DNA of 64,000 nt, from contig JAODUO010001704.1 of NCBI GenBank assembly GCA_025642075.2, forward strand, positions 45,087 to 109,086, in the 5' to 3' direction. The notes under the pieces are model-generated. The model did no database searches. It was not told the origin of the DNA and saw only the letters and a program-made list of their open reading frames with translations. Below, in pieces: positions 24,057-36,184 of the stretch. The position numbers and the translations under genes were made by a program. Each line of letters opens with the position of its first letter. Position 1 is the stretch's first letter. The DNA is from Ridgeia piscesae. Its lineage: Eukaryota > Annelida > Polychaeta > Sabellida > Siboglinidae.

Positions 24057-25065
24057 TCGACTTTCTCTCCCCAGTGGAGGTTTATTCCGCAGTAACCATT
24101 TGGTATGATTGTGACGCGCTGTCTGTCTGTCTGCCTGTTTTAATATATTAATACAACGTGTATACATTCTTCGATCTGATTAGAACATCCGAGCTGAAGC
24201 GGACCTCCTCTCTTCACTCCGTTTTTAGCCATTGTCTTAGTTTCATTTCATGTGGCACCAAACTTCTTTAATTCCTCGACATGCTCCTCCGGCTGTTTTT
24301 GTATGTTTTTCTTTTTCCCTTCATTTTTCACTTTAAGCTTTGAGTTCCACTCCAGCTGTGTGTTTTTCTCTTAATTCAAAATGGTTATCTTTTGGCTGTT
24401 GTTGACCAATTGAAGTGTCCTATCTGTGACCATTTTCGTTTCTGAATTGTTGCCTGACCGATCATGTCTCCTTGTCCAGTGTATAACGTCTACAGGATGG
24501 TGTGTAATAAATATGTTCCAAATTGTGTATTTGGCGGAACATGGTTTGTAGTTTCGAAGATAGAACCCCGTAGCGTGTTAGAATGGTAAACAGAAACCCC
24601 AGGTTCAGAACAAAAGTTAGTGGTCATATCCATGATAATGGTGGTGATATCCATGTTCAACACAGCAGACGTCCTGTGTCAGTTCTGAGTAGAGGAACAG
24701 ACAGCCCCCTCCAGCCTTATAAGAAAACTACCACAGGGAAAAAAAGATGTCTTGGAAGCATCCTTGTTCGCCAGGGGTCACTGCTGCTGATTACGTCAGT
24801 GACAGGCGGTAATACGCCTGGCTGATTTATTTGCCAAACGCTGAATTTAACTTCGGCCAAATACATCGTCCCTGATGAGCGCGATTGATGTTATATTTTA
24901 GTGATTTCAGCCACATGCTGGTCGTGCTGCGTGCAATGTTTGGTGTGTGTAAGGAAATATTCGAATACAAAACCGTTCAGCTGCTCATGTGATTGGGCGA
25001 ACGAACAGGTCATTATACTAGAATTCCCGGAAAGGTTGTAATTGTCTTCATATTTTTCTCACGGC
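24057..25065. other. Probable 3-prime untranslated and intergenic sequence
   Basis: Follows the zinc-finger stop. A GTAATAAATATG near 24497 could contain a polyadenylation signal. No supported exon; an 80-codon frame at 24583 has no motif. Confidence 0.4.
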
Positions 25066-25480
25066 TAGTTCGAATTAGTCTCGTTTAACCGGCTCTTGCG
25101 TAACTTCACCGAAAAGATAGTCTGGGCACCTAGCGGGCTTATGAATGTTACCCATGTAAAGTGCTGCCGCCTCAAGGAGCCTGGGTACTCGAGACTAAAC
25201 CTGCCATAATCCCTGCTTCATAAACAACTCAAATGTGTATTTGTTTGTGTGAATATAAGTTCAATTTTGAGTAGGTTTGTATAATTTAGTATTATATGAA
25301 AAAGGGTATTCTGATTGGATTTCTTATTTCAAATTCGGCCAGAGAGCCAAATCAGCGTCTTTACCCTCCTCTGGGGTCAGACCGCCCTCCAGGTAACATC
25401 GGCACACTCTAAAACTGCCAGGCGGAGTTGAGGGGCTAAAAAGTGCTGCCACTTCACGGAGTCTGGATAACCGAAGCTAC
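25066..25480 (+). repeat. Dispersed repeat family R3, copy B
   Basis: Partner of 18090-18541 in the same orientation, with the same doubled AAGTGCTGCC...GGAGTCTGG motif (near 25155 and 25440). Confidence 0.8.
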
Positions 25481-25654
25481 GTTTGACTCGGCCCTGCGAT
25501 GCGACGATGTTCAAAGTGTCGCGTCAGTTCCTGGTGTAACGTGGTCGTGTCAAGACGTTGTCATAATCAACGCATGTGTCCGTCGTCGTGACAGTTGATA
25601 GTGATGAGGTCTTACAGGCATCGATTGTAATTTGGACCTTTTTGTGTAGAGGGC

Positions 25655-26316
25655 GTCTCGCACGCGAAAACGAGGTTGAAGGCAGGAAGTCTATATTCTC
25701 CCATGTTAACATATAGGGCTGTTTTTGGTTGTAATACTCGAACTGTTCCCAAATAGCGTATTTCAATTATATTGTCCGAAGGATTATTACAAGCAGAAGC
25801 AATGGAACACTTTGCCGGTGACAATGATCACGGAAATCATGCATTTTAATCGATTATGATGGCATTAGCGGCAATTACTTGTGTTTGGCGATCTTGACTA
25901 ATAATGGAGAATGCCGTTTTTCGCGCAGTACAAACTGTTTGGGGCAAACGCATACATATGTTATAATTGTGTGCATTTAGACAACTTCTCAGATATAAGT
26001 GATTATCGAAACCACAACGTACAAAGCAATGTAAAATGCAAATCCCATAAAATACACATACGGCCTAATATCGTGTCTATTATCTGCACTACGTTAATCG
26101 CTATGTCTATGATAGTGTGGTAAACTCGATATTAAATCGGACATTTAAGATAAGAAACGTATAACACAGATATTGATGACCTTATTTTCCTAGTATTCAT
26201 CAGTCGGAAGCTACAACTGTCATCCATCGTTAGAATATTATTCTTGTGTCCAGTCCCCAATCAGCTCCAGTCGCGCGAAGTCACGCCATGTATCGTGACC
26301 CACTTACAGGCCCTAT
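25655..26316 (-). repeat. Dispersed repeat family R1, copy B
   Basis: Reverse-complement partner of 8758-9416, collinear over about 660 bp with small indels. No coding capacity shared by both copies was found. Confidence 0.85.
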
Positions 26317-26319
26317 ATA

Positions 26320-27880
26320 ATTGTGTAGCAACGTTTTGCCTGAGGCATGCATGCGACATTTAATACTAGTTTCAATGTGTTCGCTGGTTTCCCTAGACAT
26401 GTGAATTAATGTTTATTTGCTCAAGGCTACTGTTGTACACGCGATAATGATGTATTTGAGTAAATCTTTCAGCATCTACCTGTCCGTCACGTACGCATAT
26501 TAGTTGTTTTATTATTAACATAATTTGGTTTAAATAATTCATTTCAATATATTTTCAAGTCATTCATTGTATTGAGTTATTTTTGACGTATGTTATACAG
26601 CGCCACGAAAGGTTAACGGCGAAATTGTTTAACATTTATTATTAAGTGGAAATCTGAACTCTAGTTCTTATGTTCTAAGAGAAAGAGCTTATGTTTCTCT
26701 CGTCCATCCTATTGCCGAATACTTCTGCATAGTAGTATATACACACTTACAACAAATATATAAATACCGTCGATATAATACAAAGAAGACCAGCCCGCTT
26801 TATACAAGACGATTACGATTGTAGGGAAACAATTGTAGTTAGATATTTAGGTCCACTCTTTAGCAGAGGAAGAAGAATCTCTATTTATTACTCATGTGAA
26901 AAATCGTCCACAATCAAACTGTTGTCCCGTCCTGGGTCAGTTTAGTACCAGCAGACTTACAAATGGAAACATATGAACCAAACCTAAGGAACATATAACA
27001 TCTTTTTCTCTGCACTATAACTGTATGGAAGATTCTAGAAGCGTCACTGGTTAATGCAATGGATGTCCCAAAATTAAAGGAACTGCTATGCCGTACGTAA
27101 TGCTAGGCATTAAACTATTAATATTTTAATGTGTTAATCATCTCCATTAAACTCAGTACTCTAGACTTGTAATTGTGGTGAACATCGCAGATACAAATTT
27201 ATGCAAATTCAATTTTGTCAAACAAGTGGAAATTAGCCACTCGCCCGGTGTCTAGTGTTAGTCAATGGTTACGTATCTCTATTTATCAGGTTAGGGATGG
27301 GCGTTAAGATCGATCCATGTTAGTTTAAACATCCTCAACTGCTATGATTTTATAGTTCGACATCGCTCACTTCCACGGTTTGTGGAGACGATCTGTCAGG
27401 GGTTCTGTAGCGCAACGCAACGACTCATAGCTTACGAGGATGCCCAGGATTGCCAGAGCATTATAACGCCAAGTCCGCTGTCTAGGCCGTGGGAAAATTA
27501 AACATCAAAGGGGTTTGAAATTAACGCTGCTCGCTTCGGCATTCTTGCTAATAAATTTTGTTTTGAAACTAGATGTTTTGTTTAGCATTTGAACGTGTTG
27601 CGGGCGGAATGTTTTCAAATTGCTAACATTGTTCCGAGCTTAGTAAAGCAACCAACCACACATTGGCATGCAGTAAGCATACCATGTGTGTGCTGTAGTC
27701 ACCAGAACGTAACATTAAGCGAAGAGGAATTAACTTAGGAGTTTAACAAGTTTTAGTTTGCATAATACAGCCAACCGCATGTTCAGTCAAGTAATCTGTC
27801 CGCGGTCATTTCCGCGTTGTAAAACGTAATCATTAGCTGATAGGACGTAGTCAGGGGCTTAATCTTCAAAAACACCATCA
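26320..27880. other. Gene-free stretch
   Basis: AT-rich sequence with no supported exon, RNA gene or repeat partner in the window. Confidence 0.5.
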
Positions 27881-28063
27881 TTGTTCAAATCGTTCTACAA
27901 GCACCAATTTCGGACCAGGGGTAGATATGACCATAACACGCCAATTTCTCGAGGGAGCCAAGCTGGGCTCCAGCTGTGGCGGCCATATTGGACAAATTGG
28001 AGATGGCCGCCTTCCGGAGTAGGCCGCTGTCATAACTTGAGAACCAAAAGTAGTACAACCACT

Positions 28064-28092
28064 TGGATGCGCAGGTGTCCGGATCGCGCGAA
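28064..28092 (-). repeat. 29-bp exact antisense copy of part of zinc finger 5
   Basis: The reverse complement of 28064-28092 is identical to 23499-23527, which encodes FARSGHLRI and the next two bases in the zinc-finger gene. Similarity stops abruptly on both sides (A versus G on the left, A versus C on the right). Confidence 0.9.
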
Positions 28093-28519
28093 TGACACCA
28101 CTTTTTGGGGGTTTTGAGTATGGTGAGTCCATTTCTGGTGTTAATTTAATGTTTTGAAGTGAATTACATGTGGTAATGTCGCATTTAAGAACAGTTTTTA
28201 ACGAAAATGTAACAAAATTGTATGTAAATGCCATCCATACGACCACTGATTACACATACAGGGTCATGCTTTATGATATCCAAGCTGATTCATGACCAAT
28301 GTATTGCATTAATAAACAACAATTCAATATCTCAATATATGACTGTAACAGTTCTTTGCATTTCACATCTGGAGAAAGTTTCTAGAGAAAGCAATAACAA
28401 GCCAGCAGACAAAGTTGTAATTTTCATAGTATAGTGAAACTACGAACATGTCATCCACAGACACTAGTGATATAGATTAGACACTCTGCTGTCTTTGCTA
28501 TTCGCAGAAAAACGAGGCG

Positions 28520-30497
28520 TTAGTGAATGCGACACAACAGCGATTTTCAACGCTTGAAATAAATATGAAATAATTCATACAGCTCAAAGCTCTGCCTTCC
28601 AGTATCAAGCTCAGTCGGCTAGATGATGGCTCGGGAGTTGCAGCAACCCTACACTCACATGGTGCTGTGTACCATAAGTCTTGTAGAATTTCTTGTAACA
28701 GTTGTAGGGTCAAACGTGTGCGTGACGGCTTGGACAAGCAGAGACAACAGCCAGATGGGATAAGTCCTAAAAAACTCAGGTCCACGTTTGGTCCTCGCAC
28801 TGGCCCTAAAGATGTTCCAGCCAGACCCTCGTAGCATCTTTCCCAACATTAACTGGCATTTGTCATCGATATGCAACGCTCCCAGCTTCATAACAAACTT
28901 ATCCTCGCCCCGGCTCTCAGGAAACTGCCACTGCAGCTGTTTCCATATGGCGTAGAGTGGTTGATCGGCGCCAAGGACTGAGGTCTGACCAGCTTTAATG
29001 AACTCTGTATTTTCTTTGACTATCTCCATGGTATGTTTCATCATAGACGGAGAGGCAGCCGTATCTGGAAATAAAGGGAGGATACAAATCTCTGCTTGGG
29101 GCTTGATGGACTCATCAGATCTGATCTGTGAGTTGAACCCTGCCCACGTGATCATATCGCCCTTCATCAGCTCACCCTTCTGCATCACTTCTGCAACATG
29201 TGATACACACGCTTCATCTTTGACTTTGGCACTGTGGACTAGATTGTTTGTTGGTCGGACATATCCATCGGCACTTTTGGGAACAAATACATCATCATTG
29301 TTTAACACAACAGGAGGAACAATAATGTATCTATCAGGTAGCTTGGGTTTTAACTTGGTATTGTGATCAAGTATGATTGGTGGTCGCCGAATGCCAGAGT
29401 GCTCCTTTGAGAGGTGATTAATCCCAGTAATGCAAGGTGCCTGTCTTGTTGCTGTCCACGTTGTCAACATCACGTGTGGTGAAGACAGAACGCCGCACTT
29501 TCGTTGGTAGAACCACCCCATCCTCCGCATGCCGCTTGCAGACGGCGTGAGCTACCAGTACTTTGACATCCATCACTCGGACATGTCCATCGGCACTTTT
29601 GGGAACAAATACATCATCATTGTTTAACACAACAGGAGGAACAATAATGTATCTATCAGGTAGCTTGGGTTTTGATTTGGTATTGTGATCAAGTATGATT
29701 GGTGGTCGCCGAATGCCAGAGTGCTCCTTTGAGAGGTGATTAATCACAGTAATGCAAGTTGCCCGTCTTGTTGCTGTCCAGGTTGTCAACATCACGTGTG
29801 GTGAAGACAGAACGCCGCACTTTCGTTGGTAGAACCACCCCATCCTCCGCATGCCGCATGCAGACGGCGTGAGCTACCAGTACTTTGACATCCATCACTC
29901 GGTCATATGAGACAAACAACCCAAGGTGATGCGCATTTTCTATTTGGTGCTTGAGTCTGGCGTCTCCATGCAGTTTGATACCATGGTATAATGGAAATGG
30001 TGTTTTACGATCCTTGCTGTGGCGGATTACGGTGTTATCTGAGGAAGATGCATACTTCACTGTGTTGAATATCAATAGTTGGGAAAGAGTGCCCTAGTAC
30101 CCAGTGCAGCATCACTGCCAGATTGAACGCGACTAGAATGATCTATAGTGGACATAGGAACCTGAAGAACCACATTCACGAAACTCAAAACTGTCTCTTC
30201 TACAGGCGAACTGAGGCAATCAGGAGAGAAGGAACCACTAAATAGCTCTTGTTTCTTGAGGATTCTCTTTCTTAGAGCCATAGCAGCCCGGATCAATAAG
30301 AGAGCTTCATCTTGGTCGATATGTGAGGAATGATATGTTTGTGCTAGCACGGTGCCCACCATCACCTTGTGACTGACGAATACATCCGTCCCTTGAGCAA
30401 ACTCAGTCCACTCAGCAAGATGATGGAGCAAATGATCTTTGAATCTAGTCGAATGCGGTTTTCTACCGGAACATGGACGTCCTATGTCTGACATCAT
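28520..30497 (-). pseudogene. Broken member of an expanded uncharacterised metazoan family
   Basis: On the minus strand the order is as follows. An N-terminal block includes VSHKVMVGTVLAQTYHSS and LIRAAMALRKRI (30490-30080). Then come VIRHSKDRKTPFPLYHGIKL and LGLFVSYDRVMD (30030-29890), and VVLPTKVRRSVFTTRDVDNL (29830-29770). After a frame change, LPDRYIIVPPVVLNNDDVF follows. Then ILPLFPDTAASPSMMKHTME, LGADQPLYAIWKQLQWQFPE and FVMKLGALHIDDKCQLMLGK run to about 28800. I recognise the pattern (FTT..VDN, LPLY.GLKLH, DQPLYA, GGLHIE) from large uncharacterised families in cnidarians, molluscs and lancelets; the function is unknown to me. Frameshifts near 30075 and 29750-29770, an internal duplication, and a ragged C-terminus mark it as a pseudogene. 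Confidence 0.75.
29255..29897. repeat. Recent tandem duplication, two 322-bp units
   Basis: 29255-29576 and 29577-29897 differ at only a handful of positions (for example CTTGCAG versus CATGCAG, CCACGTT versus CCAGGTT). The unit length is not a multiple of three, so it adds a further frame change to the pseudogene. Both units carry the same older frameshift. Confidence 0.95.
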
Positions 30498-30635
30498 CGT
30501 CTTGTATAGTTCTCGTTATGCAGATAACTTGAAGACCTCAGTACGAGAATCATCAACATATATATATAATCAATTCTTCAATTTTTTTATGAGTAATACG
30601 TAATTTAAAAGTGCTACGATTTAATTGCAAATTAA

Positions 30636-30639
<4 letters not shown>

Positions 30640-30711
<72 letters not shown>
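30640..30711. repeat. (TA)n microsatellite
   Basis: Uninterrupted TA dinucleotides. Confidence 0.96.
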
Positions 30712-30712
<1 letters not shown>

Positions 30713-30911
30713 CATTTATTTTAAATTAGTATTTGTTATTGTATACATAATTTTATATCTTTTTATGTATTTTTAAAAAATATGTTGTGAAGCGCCACGA
30801 ACGATTGTGGATGGGATATCCAAAATATATATTATATTATATCTTATATTTATATATATTATTATATTTTATTATTTTCCTTAAAAACCCCAATGGGTAA
30901 ATGGTTTTTTT

Positions 30912-30916
<5 letters not shown>

Positions 30917-30952
<36 letters not shown>

Positions 30953-30987
30953 CACATATATATATATATACATGTAATGCCCTCCCC

Positions 30988-31052
<65 letters not shown>
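30917..31052. repeat. Two (TA)n arrays split by a short spacer
   Basis: TA arrays at 30917-30971 (with ACACAT interruptions) and 30991-31052, separated by CATGTAATGCCCTCCCC. Confidence 0.95.
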
Positions 31053-31054
<2 letters not shown>

Positions 31055-31439
31055 TATGTTAAGCGGGAAATAAAATTAGGCAGAAATTATGTTTATTAAT
31101 GGCGCCACCAATAAGAATCAGCCATAACGATGATGACTAATGACTAAGTACATATAGGATATAAAACAATTAACCTCTTGCTAAAATGTTAGTTACCAGC
31201 CACGTTAGTAAATATGAAAGCAAAATATTTAAAATTAAAACCTTTGGATCGAAATGGCTTGAAAACAAGATGGGTTACGTTGAGATCTGTCACGTGATCG
31301 CGCCATTCTTACTTATTGGCCACGTAACCGCCGACCATCGTGTTATAAAAGAAAACCTAGCACACACCAGCGGACTCGTCATTACATACGCCTACGTTTT
31401 ATAAAGAACAACGCAGCTATCTTTTTGTGTACACCAACT

Positions 31440-33438
31440 TGTCCCACTAAAACAATTAACATAGTGCATAACAATTCCAAGAAGTCTGGAGGTTATGACA
31501 ACATTGACCCAAACATTATTCAACATGCTATTCCACAAATTGCAAATCAACAAACTCACATATTCAACAGTTAATTTACTATGGGTATTGTTCCCGAAAA
31601 GTTATAGATAGCTAAGGTTATTCCATTATACAAATGTGAAAACCCTGAACTGTTTGCAAATTACAGACTTTTTTTATTCTTCCATGTCCATAAAAATACT
31701 AGAGAGCCTCATTTACAATAGGCTTCATATTTGTTTTAGATGAATGTAACATAATATAAACATATGGATTTAGGGAAAATTACTCTACTTATGACAATGA
31801 TTGACTTGGTTGATAAAATATCAAGCAATATTGACAACAAAGATCATAATATAGGCATATATTTTGTTTTTATCTCAGAAAGACTTTTGACACAACAGAT
31901 CATAACATCTTATTATAAAACTGCAGTGCTATGGTATAAGAGGCATAGTTTGTGAATGGTTCAAAAGTTACCTTATCGATAGAGCATAGTATATATTGTA
32001 TAACAAAGCAGATTCGGATTGTATTAAAATAACTTGTGGGATTCATACTAGGCCCATTACGTTTTCTCATGTATTTAAACGATATTGTAAATGTATCAAA
32101 CATTCTAAAGCCAATTATGTTTGCAGATAACACTATTTTGTTCCATGCTCACACACATTTACACACACTAATTGAAGAGGTTAATATTGAACTACAAAAA
32201 ACGCAGTATGGTTTAATACTAACAAATTTACATTAAACGTAAACAAAATCAAATGTCATAATATTTACACCAAAAGGGAAAATGCTGAAATAACAATAAA
32301 TAGAAACATAATAGAACAAGTCAAGTTTACAAAATGTCTAGGAGTACACATAGATGAACATTTGAGCTGGACAATCCATATTAATAATTTATCCAAACAA
32401 ATTGCACGATATGTAGGAATGCTAAGAAAAATTCTCCCATTGTACACCATGAAGACTTTGTACTATTCATTAATAATATCTCCTCTGCAATACTGTGTTA
32501 TGTTATGGTCGAATACATAAACAATTCATTTCAAAATTTAAGTTACTACAGATTAGAGCAATAAAGTTAATACAAAATGCGGATTCTGTATTTTCAAAAT
32601 TAAAAGTGTTGATCTATATAAATATCAACTAGGGATTTTTATGTATAAATCCATTAATATGCAACTCCGAGATAGCTTGACTTCTATGCTTAGGCGAACA
32701 GAAAAAGTCCTTAGCCACACTTTTATAAACTACAATGGGTATTACATTCAACACATAACAACAAACAACATAAAGTTTATAATAATTTATTCTGAACCTG
32801 TCTTCTGAAGTGCACTATCTTAACAGTTAAGAGAGCTTAAAACAATAAAATAATATAAAAGAATGCTAAAGGAGTTATTACTGACGGGACATGAAACTTA
32901 GATATTTTAAAGGATTGTGTACTTTAGTATTCATCATAAATATTATTTATTTGTATTATTATTTTGTTTAATTTTTTGACTTATTTAGGTAATTAGCATT
33001 ATTAATGATTAACTGTTATTACTTTAATTTACTCTCAATGATATTTTATTAAGAATCTGTTTTGTGGTCACAAACTTCACATATGATTTTGTATTGGTTA
33101 AGTATGTAGGAATATGTGATTAATTTATGCCACTAGTGTTAGAAAATAGTAGGAGTACACTAAAAGTGTATATTTAACTAGTCGTCTAAAAGATTTGTTG
33201 TAAGTATTGTATAAATTAATTGCAATTACGAAATCTTATTTGCTTTACCATTATATATTTATTTACTGTTTATATAACAACGAAAATGTCTCTAAATTAT
33301 TATGTTCTGCTGGTCTTCGTTATAAGCCATTAAGGGTTTCTAGAGGATCGCCACGGTTACATTTTCTTGTATTTATTTGTATGCTTGTACATTGTTGTGT
33401 CTGTTGTGGCCGGAATAAAGTTCATTCATTCATTCATA
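31440..33438 (+). pseudogene. Heavily decayed LINE with (ATTC)n 3-prime end
   Basis: Scattered RT traces read in order. They are SKKSGGYDNIDPNIIQHA and GIVPEKL-IAKVIPLYK (31480-31640), then IMFADNTILFHAHTHLHTLI (32115-32180, motif C with D changed to N), EEVNIELQK, and weak C-terminal blocks to about 32640. The 3-prime end is GGAATAAAGTTCATTCATTC at 33411-33438, typical of CR1/L2-type LINE tails that end in short tandem repeats. Stops and frameshifts are numerous. Inactive. Confidence 0.7.
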
Positions 33439-33699
33439 TTATAACATTGCGCATGCACAATGATATGTAGGTGACGTACGTGAGGAACAAGACCCAAATG
33501 GGCAATGTGCCGACCGTGATCATGACATTTGACCTTAATGTTTACCTATTACCTTGACGTTTGACTATGTCCAACTGCGTAGTTGATGACATCTACTTCA
33601 GGGGCGAAACATGACCTTTGACTATTTTTGGACTTAGCTTAAATATAAGACACGAATTTTGGTTATTAGGTTATAACCGATCCTTCAGTATAGGAATAC

Positions 33700-34240
33700 A
33701 TGCACTAAATGCAGACCTATTTCATTGCTACCACAATTTTCGAAAATTCTAAAAAGAATATTTAATTCTCGCTTAGATAGTTTTACTACTAAACATAAAT
33801 TGCTAAGCCGAAGTAAATACGGATTTCGTTCAGATATGTCAACATATCATGCATTAGTAGATTTTGTTAGATGCAGAAAAGTATGCTGTAGGTGTCTTCG
33901 TAGATTTTTTAAAAGCATTCGACACGGTTGATCAAAAATTATTATTTAAAAAATGGAATGTCTTGGTATCCGCGGTGTTGCGTGTAAATGGCTAACTAGT
34001 TTTCTAGCCAACAGAAACAATTTGTGTCAATTGATACTTGCAAGTCTGATGTACGCAATATATCGTGTGGTGTGCCCCAAGGTTCGATCTTAGGACCCAA
34101 GCTATAGAATATGTACGTGAATGATATGTGCAACATATATCTAAACTTGTAAAATATATACTCTTTGCTGATGATAAGAAATGTATTTGTGCTGATAGTG
34201 ATATCGGAAAATTAAGTGACATGTGTAATGTACTGGACAA
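33700..34240 (+). pseudogene. LINE reverse transcriptase fragment
   Basis: LLPQFSKILKRIFNSRLDSF and LSRSKYGFRSDMSTYHALVD are followed, with frame changes, by GVFVDFLKAFDTVDQKLLFK (motif A), SCGVPQGSILGP-like DNA near 34070, and ILFADDKKCI (motif C). A TGCG/TG microsatellite cuts into its 3-prime side. It ends about 450 bp downstream of the glutamate-receptor-like gene. Confidence 0.8.
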
Positions 34241-34266
34241 GTGCGTGCGTGCGTGCGTGCGTGCGT

Positions 34267-34344
<78 letters not shown>
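34241..34344. repeat. (TGCG)n then (TG)n microsatellite
   Basis: GCGTGCGTGCG units pass into a TG run of about 80 bp. Confidence 0.97.
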
Positions 34345-34346
<2 letters not shown>

Positions 34347-34700
34347 GCGTGTTTCCCCCGAGTCATTTCACACGATGCAACATACACTTGCTTAGTCTTT
34401 CAAGTAATCGAACACGACAATGACATTTAGTTGTAAAGAATGCCTTAGATTTGATCTCTAAATGAAATTACATAACATAAGCATTATTAATTTTATGACT
34501 CATAGCGAATGTGAAAGAATTTTTTTAGTACTTTCTCGTCATGCACATGCACGTTTCGTTGATTTGCCGGTATCGTTTACATCAACGCTATATAATTCCT
34601 TCAATGTATATGAACGTAGTCTGATACAATGTGCGTGAATAATTGCTCAAATATGTGAAACCTTGCGAACGTATCAATCTAACCACGACTAACTAAACGT

Positions 34701-35075
34701 CTAACACAATGATGTCATAGAAAGTACGAAGACGAAAACAATGGTGCCAAACGTTACCATAGCGACCCTGTCAGAGCCACTAGTTACTTTAGGACATCTA
34801 TTCTTCCACCATTTCTGTACAATCTTCAGAATCTTCCGGGAAGTTAGCAATTTAGTCAAAGCCTTATTGATGTCACCCCTCAAAGGGTGTCCTTTCTTAA
34901 GCGCCCATACGGTAGGCGATGGGAAAATGTTACCGACCATGGCAAGATCGCAAGGTGGATTGTTGACAACATACAAGGCAGGCCAATTTTCCCAGCAGAC
35001 GGCATACGCTTCGTCCGAGGCTCGCAGTTGTTCCGGTGTTAAGACTGAGGTAGTCCTTCTGGTTTTTGAGTCGTT
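34701..35075 (-). CDS. Pore-less iGluR-like gene, last exon: rest of ligand-binding lobe S2 and C-terminus
   Basis: The acceptor TTGTTGCTCCTAG precedes 35075, and phase 0 continues from the upstream exon. The 124 residues align with the end of an iGluR S2 lobe. EAYAVCWENWPALY carries the conserved ligand-binding Glu (GluA2 E705 position). PPCDLAMVGNI and KWWKNRCP hold the two cysteines that form the conserved S2 disulfide. LKKGHPLRGDINKALTKL is the helix before the end. After the second Cys come TSGSDR and a hydrophobic tail, VAMVTFGTIVFVFVLSM, ending SLC-stop. That tail could be a short M4 remnant or a GPI-attachment signal (small residues, short spacer, hydrophobic end). The stop is at 34701-34703. 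Confidence 0.85.
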   Translation of the reverse strand, partial: NDSKTRRTTSVLTPEQLRASDEAYAVCWENWPALYVVNNPPCDLAMVGNIFPSPTVWALKKGHPLRGDINKALTKLLTSRKILKIVQKWWKNRCPKVTSGSDRVAMVTFGTIVFVFVLSMTSLC

Positions 35076-35645
35076 CTAGGAGCAACAATACATAACACGT
35101 TACCGTTACCTTTGTGAAAACGCATCTTTTAAACAAACGAATTACTTATATTATATTTTATTATTACTCTTATTTACTTGTGCTTTCATCAATAAATACC
35201 TTTATTTTATGTTACTAGATTAAAACTTATATGCTCAATCATCGCCTGTATGTTATTGCATTTAAATTAATAAACAAATGTTAGTATAATTATTGTATTA
35301 TTATTATATTTGCGCAGTTAATCATCAACAAACTCAAAGTCAATTTTACGAAGCCTGCACAATATATCCAGAAACAAATTTCGCTTTAAAAAAACCTATA
35401 TTACATTTCAATTGCAAGTGTAAATTATTGTGCTTATACTCGTAAAGGTTTTCCTTTACAACCTAAATAGTCGGAAACGGTATAGAACATCACCATCGGC
35501 GCGGTTTTAGACATTCTTTATATTCCTTTCCAAAACCATGTTTTCCCATCACGTTACTTCGTCTACATCACATAACTTCCTTTCTATACTGGCCACAGTT
35601 GATTTCGTTTAACCTCCACTGACTCCACAAAGTAACATTACTAAC

Positions 35646-35900
35646 CTGGTAGACTTCCCAAATCATCCTAGCAACTGGGTGTGGGCTCAATTTGAAGAAT
35701 TTCCAAGAACTGGAGAAACGACGTATGGAGAAATGAATGTTGGGCACTTTAGTAAGTTCCTCCAGGCTCGTTATGTGGCCGTCGCCGATTGTCTTCTTAA
35801 AGAGGAATGTCATGGTGTAGTACATTATTGAGCAGGTTGCGTCCACCACGTCTTCGCGCGCCTTTACTGGTGATAGTAATGTGGCCGCGAGGTCAGCACG
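35646..35900 (-). CDS. Pore-less iGluR-like gene, middle exon: S1 end fused directly to S2 start
   Basis: The 85-codon exon is flanked by TCTGTTTCTGTACCGTCACAG and the donor CAG|GTTAGT, phase 0 at both ends. RADLAATLLSPVKAREDVVD matches the end of S1 and keeps the Arg that binds the ligand alpha-carboxylate (GluA2 R485 position). MYYTMTFLFKK is the usual end of S1 before M1. The next residues, TIGDGHITSLEELTK, are already S2 (normally after M3). FSIRRFSSSWKFF then holds Ser-Ser where GluA2 has S654-T655. The roughly 150-residue M1-pore-M3 segment is therefore absent from continuous genomic sequence, not merely skipped by splicing. Confidence 0.88.
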
Positions 35901-36184
35901 CTGTGACGGTACAGAAACAGAAGAACACTGTTCGACTCCAGGCACATCATTTATTTTGCTGATAAAGTTAAATGCGGAAACAATTTCATTCAAACGAAAT
36001 GATTATAAACAATGTTTCTCTGTATGCGTATATGTTGCAACAACACATCGGTCAATGTTGCATGTATATTGCATGTGATCTAGGTGGTCCGTCGAGAGGT
36101 TCGTTGTTTTACACTTGTTCCAAATTCATCCTGCTGGTTGGAGCACCCAATATGTTAAACAGGTTTTACGTGGATTTCTGGCAG

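Noticed and set aside
23202..24167. 321-codon open frame antisense to the zinc fingers
   Set aside because: It mirrors the repeated finger codons: regular His/Glu/Thr codons leave the opposite strand free of stops. The protein has no motif of its own.
34741..35079. 112-codon plus-strand frame
   Set aside because: Shadow of the last exon of the glutamate-receptor-like gene on the other strand.
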